Source: Nocardia goodfellowii (lineage in GTDB: Bacteria > Actinomycetota > Actinomycetes > Mycobacteriales > Mycobacteriaceae). From it: a stretch of DNA of 64,000 bases. Both the position numbers and the translations under genes were made by a program. Each line of letters begins with the position of its first letter. Positions within the stretch are counted from its first letter, which is position 1. Shown here piece by piece: positions 58,545 through 64,000 of the stretch. The stretch is taken from NCBI RefSeq assembly GCF_017875645.1, contig NZ_JAGGMR010000001.1, forward strand, positions 2,976,001 to 3,040,000, in the 5' to 3' direction. The notes below the pieces were generated by a model that had not been told where the DNA came from, did not search any database, and worked only from the letters and a program-made list of their open reading frames with translations.

Positions 58545-59423
58545 TCAGGAGTTGGTCTGGACGCGCCAGCGGGAGAAGCGGCGCTCCAGCGTGACGAGCA
58601 CGCCGTTGAAGGTGAGCCCGAGCAGCGAGATGGCGAGAATGCCCGCGTACATGTTCGGGATCTGGAAGTTCTGCTGAGCGGCGGTGATCAGGTAGCCGAG
58701 ACCAGCTCGGGCGCCGACCATTTCGGCGGCCAGCAGCACCAGGATGGAACTGGCGGCGGCCATCCGCAGACCGGTGAAGATCGACGGGATGGCGGCGGGC
58801 AGGATCACCTTCTGGAACAGCCGGATCGGCCGCAGGCCGAGGGACACCGCCGATTTGACGAGCAGTGGATCGACCGTGCGGACACCGGTGATGGTGTTCA
58901 GCAGAATCGGGAACGAGCTGGCGTAGACGACCAGCGCGACCTTCGAGGTCTCGCCGATGCCCAAAATCAGCACGAACACCGGCAGCAGCGCCAGCGCGGC
59001 GGTGTTGCGGAACAGCTCGAGGATCGGATTCAGCAACTCCGAAACCGGTTTGTACCAGGCGATCGCGATACCCAGGGGCACGGCGATCACCAGCGCGATA
59101 CCGAAACCGGTGACCGAGCGTCCCAGGCTGGTGGACACGTGGTTCCACATCTCACCGCTGCGCACCAGGTCGACGAAGGCTTCGGCGACGACGGTGAACG
59201 GCGGCAGGAATACCTCGTCCACCAGCCCGGCGGCGGGGGCGAACTGCCACAGCAGCAGGAACGCGGCGATGGCCAGGAACGGTTTGGTCACCCGCCAGGT
59301 CAGTTGCCGGGCGGCCACCAGCGCACGCTGTGACATTGCGGGAGAACGTGTTTCGTCCCGCTGATAGGTGGTCGCTACCCTGCTGCGGACGGGCGGCTCG
59401 ACTAGTTCCACTGCGCTAGACAT
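58545..59423 (-). CDS. ABC transporter permease (SsuC/TauC-like)
   Basis: A 292-residue permease with about six helices (AIAAFLLLWQFAPAAGLVDE near the N-terminus) and the EAA loop AVSLGLRPIRLFQKVILPAA that contacts the ATPase. It belongs to the nitrate/sulfonate/taurine importer class. ATG 59423 overlaps the ATPase stop by 8 nt. The first ~40 residues are a cytoplasmic tail. The upstream in-frame extension to 59585 is rejected because it lies inside the ATPase gene. Confidence 0.9.
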   Translation of the reverse strand: MSSAVELVEPPVRSRVATTYQRDETRSPAMSQRALVAARQLTWRVTKPFLAIAAFLLLWQFAPAAGLVDEVFLPPFTVVAEAFVDLVRSGEMWNHVSTSLGRSVTGFGIALVIAVPLGIAIAWYKPVSELLNPILELFRNTAALALLPVFVLILGIGETSKVALVVYASSFPILLNTITGVRTVDPLLVKSAVSLGLRPIRLFQKVILPAAIPSIFTGLRMAAASSILVLLAAEMVGARAGLGYLITAAQQNFQIPNMYAGILAISLLGLTFNGVLVTLERRFSRWRVQTNS

Positions 59424-60276
59424 GACTCGGCCTTTCGGTGCGTGCTTCGGCGGAGGTGGCGTTCTCGGTACCGGATTCGAGCTCCAGGCCCTGCGCGCGT
59501 TCGACCTCGCTGCGCAACAGGCTCCAGATCTGGTGCCGGTAGGCGCGGAAGGCCTCGGTGGAGCGGATGTCCTCGTCGCCCGCACGGGCGATGTCCACCT
59601 CGACGACGGCCTTGACCCGGCCGGGCCGGGAGGTGAGCACGGCGACCCGTTGCCCCAGATACACCGCCTCGTCGATGCCGTGGGTGATGAACAGGATCGT
59701 CTTGCCGGTGGCCTTCCAGATCCGTAACAGCTCGTCCTGCAACGACTCCCGGGTCTGGGCGTCCAGCGCCGCGAATGGTTCGTCCATCAGCAGAACCTCC
59801 GGATCGAAGGCGAGGCTGCGCGCGATAGCGACGCGCTGCTTCATGCCGCCGGAGAGTTCGTGCGGGTAGCGGTCGCCGAAACCGGTGAGGCCCACCAGTT
59901 CCAGGTACTCCTCGGCACGGGCCCGACGCTCTCTACGGCGGAGACCCTTTGCCTCCAAGCCGAATTCGATGTTGGCCCGGGCGGTGCGCCAAGGGAAGAG
60001 GGCGTACTGCTGGAAGACGATGCCGCGGTCCAGTCCGGGGCCGGTGACCGGGACGCCGTCCAGCAGGATCTCGCCCGAACTCGGCTTGGTCAGCCCGCCC
60101 AGCAGGTCCAGCAGCGTGGACTTGCCCGAGCCGCTGGGTCCGACGAGGACCAGGAATTCACCGGCGCGCACGTCCAGCGAGATCTCCTCGATGGCGGTGA
60201 AGGTGTCGTTCGCGCCGCGAACCGGGAATCGTTTGCTCACCCGGTTGATCGCGAGTTTCGGAGTGCGGTCGCTCAT
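59416..60276 (-). CDS. ABC transporter ATP-binding protein (SsuB/TauB-like)
   Basis: A 286-residue nucleotide-binding subunit. Walker A VGPSGSGKSTLLDLLGG, Q-loop FQQYALFPWRTARANIEFGL, signature LSGGMKQRVAIARSL, Walker B VLLMDEPFAALDAQTRESLQ and switch His in LFITHGIDEAVYLG, all intact. The pattern LFPWRTARANIEFGLEAKG is typical of the sulfonate/nitrate group. ATG 60276 overlaps the binding-protein stop (ATGA). It powers uptake of the substrate caught by the lipoprotein encoded upstream. Confidence 0.93.
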   Translation of the reverse strand: MSDRTPKLAINRVSKRFPVRGANDTFTAIEEISLDVRAGEFLVLVGPSGSGKSTLLDLLGGLTKPSSGEILLDGVPVTGPGLDRGIVFQQYALFPWRTARANIEFGLEAKGLRRRERRARAEEYLELVGLTGFGDRYPHELSGGMKQRVAIARSLAFDPEVLLMDEPFAALDAQTRESLQDELLRIWKATGKTILFITHGIDEAVYLGQRVAVLTSRPGRVKAVVEVDIARAGDEDIRSTEAFRAYRHQIWSLLRSEVERAQGLELESGTENATSAEARTERPSHV

Positions 60277-61352
60277 TTCGCCGCCACCACCTCTCCGGTG
60301 GGGCCGCTGGCGGGTTGGTAGGTGCCGTTGGCGTACGGGTTCAACTTGTTGGTGAACAGGTCGGTGCTCTTCAGCTGGTCCTTCTTCAGCTCGCCGTTGC
60401 GGACCAGCCAGTCGATCCAGATCTGGATCTCCTTCTCCTGCACCACCGCGCCGGGCGTCGGCAGACCGGAGCTCTTCCAATACTTCAGCAGGTCGGTGTT
60501 CTCGTTGCGCCCGCGCTCGGCGATGATCGAGCTGAACCGCGCCAGCACCTCCTCGCGCGGGGTGACCTGCAGCCAGCGGGTGGCGCGAGCGGTGCCCTGC
60601 ACGAAGTCCTGCACGGCGTCGGCGTTCTTGGCGAGGAACTCGTTCCGGAACACATAGGTGCCGTAGCTGGCCTGCCCGAAGATCGCGGTATCGGTGTAGA
60701 GCGGATGGATGCCGCCGCGTTCCAGGGCCGAATCCCGGAACACCTGGCCCAGGGTCCCGACCTCGACCTGGCCCTTGCGCAGCGCGTCCTCGGTGTTGGC
60801 CGGCGGGACGACAAGCAGTTGAACCTGCTTGATCTCGTCCTCGGTCAAACCTTCCTTGTGCAGCCATTCCCGAGTGATGAACTCGTGGTGCGCGCCGAGG
60901 GTGTTGACCGCCACCTTCTTGCCGATCAGATCCCGCGCGGTCTTGATGGGGGAGTCGTCGCGGACGTAGTAGCCGGTGAAGGTCTTGTCGTCCGAACCGT
61001 AGGAACTCAGCACCGAGGTGACCTTCGCGCCACCGGCGATCAGCTTCACCACCGCGCCGTTGAACGCGCTGCCGAACTCGACCTGGTTGGTGGCCGCCGC
61101 CTGGATGTTGGCCGGACCGCTGGTGGTGTCGCCCTCCCACCGCAGCGAGATCTTGGTGAAATAGCCGAGGTCCGCGGCCAATTCGTAGGGGGTGACCTGG
61201 CCGGTGCTGCCCTGGTAGCGCAGCACGGTCTTGCCGTCGGCGGTCGTGCCCGCGTCGGACCTGCCGCACGCGGTGAGCACGGACACGCTGGTGAGCAGGG
61301 CCAAAGTGGCGGCGATCGCGCGGTGTCGTCGCCGTGGTGCGGTGAAGCGCAT
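60273..61352 (-). CDS. ABC transporter substrate-binding lipoprotein (SsuA/NMT1-like)
   Basis: A 359-residue extracytoplasmic binding protein. Signal peptide with lipobox LTAC (Cys29), then RYQGSTGQVTPYELAADLGYF and the periplasmic-binding-protein type II fold (FGSAFNGAVVKLIAGGAKVT; DLIGKKVAVNTLGAHHEFIT; GQASYGTYVFRNEFLAKNAD). Members bind sulfonates, taurine, nitrate or thiamine precursors. AAGGAAC lies 5 nt before ATG 61352. It is the first structural gene of the operon and follows the sulfur leader peptide by 118 nt, which points to a sulfur compound as ligand. Confidence 0.9.
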   Translation of the reverse strand: MRFTAPRRRHRAIAATLALLTSVSVLTACGRSDAGTTADGKTVLRYQGSTGQVTPYELAADLGYFTKISLRWEGDTTSGPANIQAAATNQVEFGSAFNGAVVKLIAGGAKVTSVLSSYGSDDKTFTGYYVRDDSPIKTARDLIGKKVAVNTLGAHHEFITREWLHKEGLTEDEIKQVQLLVVPPANTEDALRKGQVEVGTLGQVFRDSALERGGIHPLYTDTAIFGQASYGTYVFRNEFLAKNADAVQDFVQGTARATRWLQVTPREEVLARFSSIIAERGRNENTDLLKYWKSSGLPTPGAVVQEKEIQIWIDWLVRNGELKKDQLKSTDLFTNKLNPYANGTYQPASGPTGEVVAAK

Positions 61353-61436
61353 GGTGTTCCTTCAGGATGAAAAATGCTGCCGCGCACGTGAAAAGGGCAT
61401 GCGGCGGCCGAGGTGTCGAGGGTCTGGACAAGGGGG

Positions 61437-61460
61437 CCGGTCCACGGAATCCGCGGCCGG
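61437..61460 (-). promoter_or_regulatory. Hairpin after the leader peptide
   Basis: Read on the minus strand, CCGGCCGCGG-ATT-CCGTGG-A-CCGG forms a 10-bp stem with one bulged A, 10 nt after the leader stop and about 85 nt before the first structural gene. No T-tract follows, so it may act as part of a pause or antiterminator, or by Rho-dependent control. Confidence 0.4.
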
Positions 61461-61470
61461 ACGCGAAGCG

Positions 61471-61548
61471 TCAGAGTCGACAGATCCCGTGCGGCACCCG
61501 CATGAGGTCGATCGCGCGGCGGCGGATCAGCGCTGTGGATGTCAACAC
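61471..61548 (-). CDS. Cysteine-containing sulfur leader peptide (25 codons)
   Basis: A 25-codon frame starting at GTG 61548 with AGGAAG 8 nt upstream (TTG 61545 is next) and ending in TGA at 61471. Its C-terminal 17 residues read RRRAIDLMRVPHGICRL. This matches the pattern R-R-x-x-I-D-L-x-R-V-x-x-x-x-C-R of actinobacterial 'putative leader peptides' that precede sulfur-assimilation and sulfonate ABC-transporter operons. Ribosome stalling at the Cys codon (TGT) when cysteine is low is thought to let transcription or translation of the operon proceed. The gene was not found by length but by this motif. Confidence 0.8.
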   Translation of the reverse strand: MLTSTALIRRRAIDLMRVPHGICRL

Positions 61549-61662
61549 GGTGGGTACTTCCTGGTCTGGATCGGAATGCGGGCGGGGCCCGTGGCTTTCA
61601 TGGTGTGGGCGCGCCGGGTGCCAGACAACGGCCATTCCACATTGTGAAAATCAGGGTGAGTT
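61549..61662 (-). promoter_or_regulatory. Promoter region of the organosulfur operon
   Basis: The 114 bases between the IclR stop and the leader peptide must hold the operon promoter unless transcription continues from iclR. I see no consensus -35/-10. TTTTCACAATGTGGAA (minus strand, near 61630-61645) has the symmetric core TTCACA-ATGTGGAA, a possible regulator site. Confidence 0.3.
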
Positions 61663-62379
61663 TTACTCGGGTGTGCTGTTCTGGACGACGGAGCCGATCC
61701 GCACCGCGAAATGCTGCATGGCCGGCAAGATCTCGCGGACCAGTTCGTCGGTGAGCCGCGCCGAGCGCGCCTGCACGCTGAGCGCGCCCCAGACCTGCCG
61801 GCCCGGACCGAAGACCGGGACCGCGACGGCCCGCAGCGGGTCCGCCACGGCGATCTCGTGCAGCGCGAAACCCTTGCGCCGCACCAGGTCCAGGTCCGGG
61901 ACGCGCCGCTGGTCGGCCGGCGTGTAGGCGAGCAGGGCGTGGCCGGCCGCGCTGGACCGCAGCGGCTGCCGGGGCCGGGGCAGCTGGTTGTTGCAGAACA
62001 GCACCGGAGGACGTGCCTGCAGGATCGTCACGGCGTCGCCGGCATCGATCACGCTGAGATTGGCCGTGATCTTGATCCCCGCTGCCAGCGCGTACATGTG
62101 CGGAGCGGCGGAATCGATGCCGAGCCGGGTCAGCGCCGGGCGCGCCAGAGTCGCCAGGCCCTGGCCCACGCGATAGCGATCGGTAGCCGGATCCTGCTCC
62201 AGCAGCCGCCCGCGCACCAACGCCTGGGCCAGCCGATGCGCGGTGCTCACCGGCACCCCGGCCAGGTGAGCGAGCTCACTGAGGGAGAACTCGGGGTCCT
62301 CGCCCTCGAAACAATTGAGCAGATGAATGGCTCGCTCGACGGCTTGTGACCCCGAACGAGGCTGATCGGTACTGGTCAT
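61663..62379 (-). CDS. IclR-family transcriptional regulator
   Basis: A 238-residue regulator: winged HTH at ~12-75 (FSLSELAHLAGVPVSTAHRL; GRLLEQDPATDRYRVGQGL) and a C-terminal IclR effector domain (LPRPRQPLRSSAAGHALLAY; VAVPVFGPGRQVWGALSVQA). ATG 62379 begins MTSTDQPRSG; an in-frame extension to 62457 is unlikely. It is upstream of and on the same strand as the organosulfur operon (114 nt to the leader peptide), so it probably controls the operon in response to the substrate or a breakdown product. Confidence 0.88.
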   Translation of the reverse strand: MTSTDQPRSGSQAVERAIHLLNCFEGEDPEFSLSELAHLAGVPVSTAHRLAQALVRGRLLEQDPATDRYRVGQGLATLARPALTRLGIDSAAPHMYALAAGIKITANLSVIDAGDAVTILQARPPVLFCNNQLPRPRQPLRSSAAGHALLAYTPADQRRVPDLDLVRRKGFALHEIAVADPLRAVAVPVFGPGRQVWGALSVQARSARLTDELVREILPAMQHFAVRIGSVVQNSTPE

Positions 62380-62417
62380 GGGTAGAGCCTCGGCGCTCGG
62401 GCCCGCGCTGCACAGGG

Positions 62418-62438
62418 TTAGACGCCCGATGCATCTAA
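62418..62438. promoter_or_regulatory. Inverted repeat upstream of iclR-type gene
   Basis: TTAGA (62418-62422) and TCTAA (62434-62438) are inverted arms 11 nt apart, with the inner palindrome GATGCATC at 62428-62435 adjoining. They lie 39-59 nt before the regulator start; a plausible self-regulatory site. Confidence 0.3.
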
Positions 62439-62525
62439 TTGGGTCGACGTCCAACAAGCGCCCCGCACGGGTACTGCAGCCCGGCCGAGGTCTACGTTGA
62501 GCATCTGAACAGCCCGATTTGCGGT

Positions 62526-63029
62526 TCAGCTGTCGGACCTGGTCCAGGTCAGGTATTCGGCCTCACGGGACGGTGTGCCGTTCCACGGATGCTCCCGGAA
62601 GCCCTCGTCGCGCAGTTCGGTCCGGCTCGGGAGGTGAGCGCAGACGCAGGCAATGGTCAATGTGGCTGTGCGGGAACCGAGTTCGTCGGCCTTGAGGTCG
62701 TGGGCCAGGCCGGTGGCGACCGGAAGGAGGTCGTTCATCGTCGCCGTGCCCGGCAGGCAGAGGTCGAGATACAAGTCGACCAAGCCCGGTCGCCCGGGCG
62801 ACACGGCCGATCTTCCCGCGGCTATGCGGACATCCGATGGGAGGCGGGTGCGCTGCATGAATGTCGAAAGGTCGAAACCGGCGATCGTCTGTGGACCGGT
62901 CACAAATTTGCCCTGGCACGCCAGAACGGTCTGTGGAGGCTCGGGCGCGGTGGTGTCGTCGGGCAGCTGGCAGGCGGCGACCAGCGTCGCCGCGAGGATC
63001 GAGATCAAGGCTGTCGCACGTCGTCTCAT
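62526..63029 (-). CDS. Putative lipoprotein
   Basis: A 167-residue exported protein with signal peptide and lipobox LVAAC (Cys20), so it should be lipid-anchored outside the membrane. The mature part has a DUF3558-like feel: short strands, conserved-looking cysteines (VLACQGKF, LDLCLPG, IACVCAHLP) and DLYLDLCL. No enzymatic motif. ATG 63029; divergent from the small gene at 63078 with a 48-nt gap. Confidence 0.7.
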   Translation of the reverse strand: MRRRATALISILAATLVAACQLPDDTTAPEPPQTVLACQGKFVTGPQTIAGFDLSTFMQRTRLPSDVRIAAGRSAVSPGRPGLVDLYLDLCLPGTATMNDLLPVATGLAHDLKADELGSRTATLTIACVCAHLPSRTELRDEGFREHPWNGTPSREAEYLTWTRSDS

Positions 63030-63077
63030 CGGAAAATGATGCTAGTGGTTCGTCACCGGGCGATGTGAGCATCGGCG

Positions 63078-63374
63078 GTGACGACGGTCCGCGCCTACTA
63101 CCCGGGTGATGATTGGTTCGTTGTCGGTGCCGACCGCGCGGCCGCCATCGCGGCGCTGCATGCGGAATTCGACCGGCGGATCCAAGATCCGGCGTATGTG
63201 GCCGAGCATTGGGCGCGGACCCAGCGTCATCTGAATGGTGAGGTCACTCCAGGTTTCGAGGTCCGCGAGCTCAGCACCGAGGAGTACGAGCGACGGACCA
63301 CCGACAGCGCCTTTCAGCGCAAAGACGACGTGTCCGCGGGCGCGGGGCGTGTTCGAATGCGGTATGAACACTGA
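63078..63374 (+). CDS. Small hypothetical protein
   Basis: A 98-residue cytosolic protein, unrecognised. GTG 63078 (MTTVRAYYPGDDWFVVGADR) has no clear ribosome-binding site. It contains a helix AAAIAALHAEFDRRIQDPAY and polar regions. It overlaps the next gene by 11 nt and is probably co-translated with it. Confidence 0.5.
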   Translation: MTTVRAYYPGDDWFVVGADRAAAIAALHAEFDRRIQDPAYVAEHWARTQRHLNGEVTPGFEVRELSTEEYERRTTDSAFQRKDDVSAGAGRVRMRYEH

Positions 63375-63873
63375 TGTAATACCTCGCCTGGGCGTGGATT
63401 TCGGGCGAGTGATCCAAGGGGCACTGTTGGAACCGGGGGACGCCGATACGGTTTTCCTCGACGGAGGTTTTGCCGAGGCGATGCGAACACCGCCCAGTCC
63501 CAATGCCTTTGAAGTCCTGACTCGGCTGGTGACGCGGTTCGAGGGGCGGGTCTGGGTGATTTCCAAGTGTGGGCCGAGAGTGCGGGAGCGGACGCGGCAG
63601 TGGCTCGACCAGCACGAGTTCTACGCCCGCACCGGGGTGCCGGAAGACAACGTGCGCTTCTGCCTGGAACGTGCCGACAAAGCGGGGCACTGTGCCGAGT
63701 TGGGGATCACCCACATGATCGACGACCGGATCGAAGTGCATCGGGCGCTGCGCGGGCTGGTCCCGTATCTCTATCTTTTCGGAGCGCAGAGCAAACCGGT
63801 TCCCGACTGGGTTCGGCACGTACCTACCTGGGACGATGCCGAATCGTCCATCGTCGCGACGCTGCCGGACTGA
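63364..63873 (+). CDS. HAD-like phosphatase/nucleotidase-type protein
   Basis: A 169-residue protein with HAD-like features: GVDFGRVIQGALLEPGDADT at the N-terminus (one Asp then Phe-Gly-Arg in place of DxD), VWVISKCGPRVRERTRQWLD (motif II Ser, Lys) and ITHMIDDRIEVHRALRG (motif III/IV DD). The second motif-I Asp is replaced, so phosphatase activity is uncertain; it could be a non-enzymatic relative. ATG 63364 begins MNTDVIPRL, within the end of the preceding gene. Confidence 0.7.
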   Translation: MNTDVIPRLGVDFGRVIQGALLEPGDADTVFLDGGFAEAMRTPPSPNAFEVLTRLVTRFEGRVWVISKCGPRVRERTRQWLDQHEFYARTGVPEDNVRFCLERADKAGHCAELGITHMIDDRIEVHRALRGLVPYLYLFGAQSKPVPDWVRHVPTWDDAESSIVATLPD

Positions 63874-63905
63874 GCGGAGTCACCGGACGTGGTGAGCGTG
63901 TTCTC

Positions 63906-63942
63906 GGATACATGTATCCTTCTCGAGGATGCATTCGCATCC
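63906..63942. promoter_or_regulatory. Two palindromes near the right edge
   Basis: GGATACATGTATCC (63906-63919) is a perfect 14-bp palindrome. GGATGCATTCGCATCC (63927-63942) has perfect 6-bp arms around ATTC. Their outer halves are related (GGATRC), so they look like two operator copies for a regulator or gene beyond the window. Nothing else is visible after 63874. Confidence 0.45.
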
Positions 63943-64000
63943 GTTCAACGTTTTCCGGGTAGCGACGCGTAGACCGTCCGGGTCCGCGGCACGACGAGCA

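Noticed and set aside
59416..61431. A 671-codon frame extending the ABC ATPase upstream
   Set aside because: The extension lies over the binding-protein gene and has no recognisable sequence; ATG 60276 overlaps the preceding stop and begins a complete ATPase.
1..64000. tRNA, rRNA, insertion sequence or integrase genes
   Set aside because: None recognised by eye on either strand, including around the accessory segment at 7.5-11.5 kb, where I found no integrase and no terminal direct repeat.

Overview
This window is about 64 kb of chromosome from a high-GC actinobacterium, most likely a Nocardia or close relative (Mycobacteriales). The reasons are the strong G/C bias at third codon positions, several luciferase-like flavin oxidoreductases, an Ami1-type peptidoglycan amidase, a fused MoaC-MoaB protein, and gene neighbourhoods that match Mycobacterium as I remember it. 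Examples are aldehyde dehydrogenase-SDR as in the aldC locus, and TetR <-> FMN reductase-nrdH-nrdI-nrdE as around Rv3055-Rv3051c. No rRNA, tRNA, CRISPR array, insertion sequence or replication origin was recognised.

Region 1 (1-6.7 kb) is ordinary chromosome. It holds the end of an aldehyde dehydrogenase, an SDR, a small zinc-ribbon protein, an apolipoprotein N-acyltransferase homologue, an MHS-type solute transporter with a perfect Crp-type palindrome and a foldable leader, and an LLM oxidoreductase. Region 2 (6.6-12.9 kb) is accessory: an MmyB-type regulator diverging from an NmrA-like reductase, then unrecognised genes around a second HTH regulator, ending at a degenerate fragment of another MmyB-type gene. 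Region 3 (12.2-19.7 kb) has two small immunity-like proteins, TetR-DoxX, an SDR, a secreted protein, an ECF sigma factor, and a back-to-back ATP-grasp ligase and S15-type hydrolase.

Region 4 (19.7-36.3 kb) is the most striking part: a 15-gene cluster for a cell-surface or secreted glycan on two divergent transcripts. Eleven minus-strand genes, mostly joined by 1-8 nt overlaps, encode UDP-glucose dehydrogenase, two GT9 transferases, an SDR, HldE, GmhA, a GT2-GmhB fusion, a carbamoyltransferase, a UDP-xylose synthase and two more glycosyltransferases. Four plus-strand genes encode an aldehyde dehydrogenase, a pyruvyltransferase-like protein and two GT2 enzymes. Together they predict synthesis of an ADP-heptose, UDP-glucuronate and UDP-xylose and their assembly into a carbamoylated, possibly pyruvylated glycan in a Gram-positive lineage that lacks LPS.

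Region 5 (36.4-52 kb) is housekeeping: an amidase with a long Gln/Gly-rich repeat tail, a CobW-type GTPase, a molybdenum cofactor cluster (moaE, moaC-moaB, moeA, moaA, moaD), a DGPF protein with an ECF42-type sigma factor, nadE, a TetR/FMN-reductase pair with a perfect operator, and nrdHIE without nrdF. Region 6 (52-62.4 kb) has a membrane-anchored receiver protein, an LLM enzyme, and a probable organosulfur-use operon: an ABC importer, an NtaA/DszA-like monooxygenase, an MFS transporter, an AprA/SdhA-like flavoprotein and a ferredoxin. That operon is preceded by a 25-codon leader peptide of the cysteine-containing type found before actinobacterial sulfur genes, with an IclR regulator upstream. 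The window ends with a lipoprotein, two small genes, and two palindromes at the right edge.
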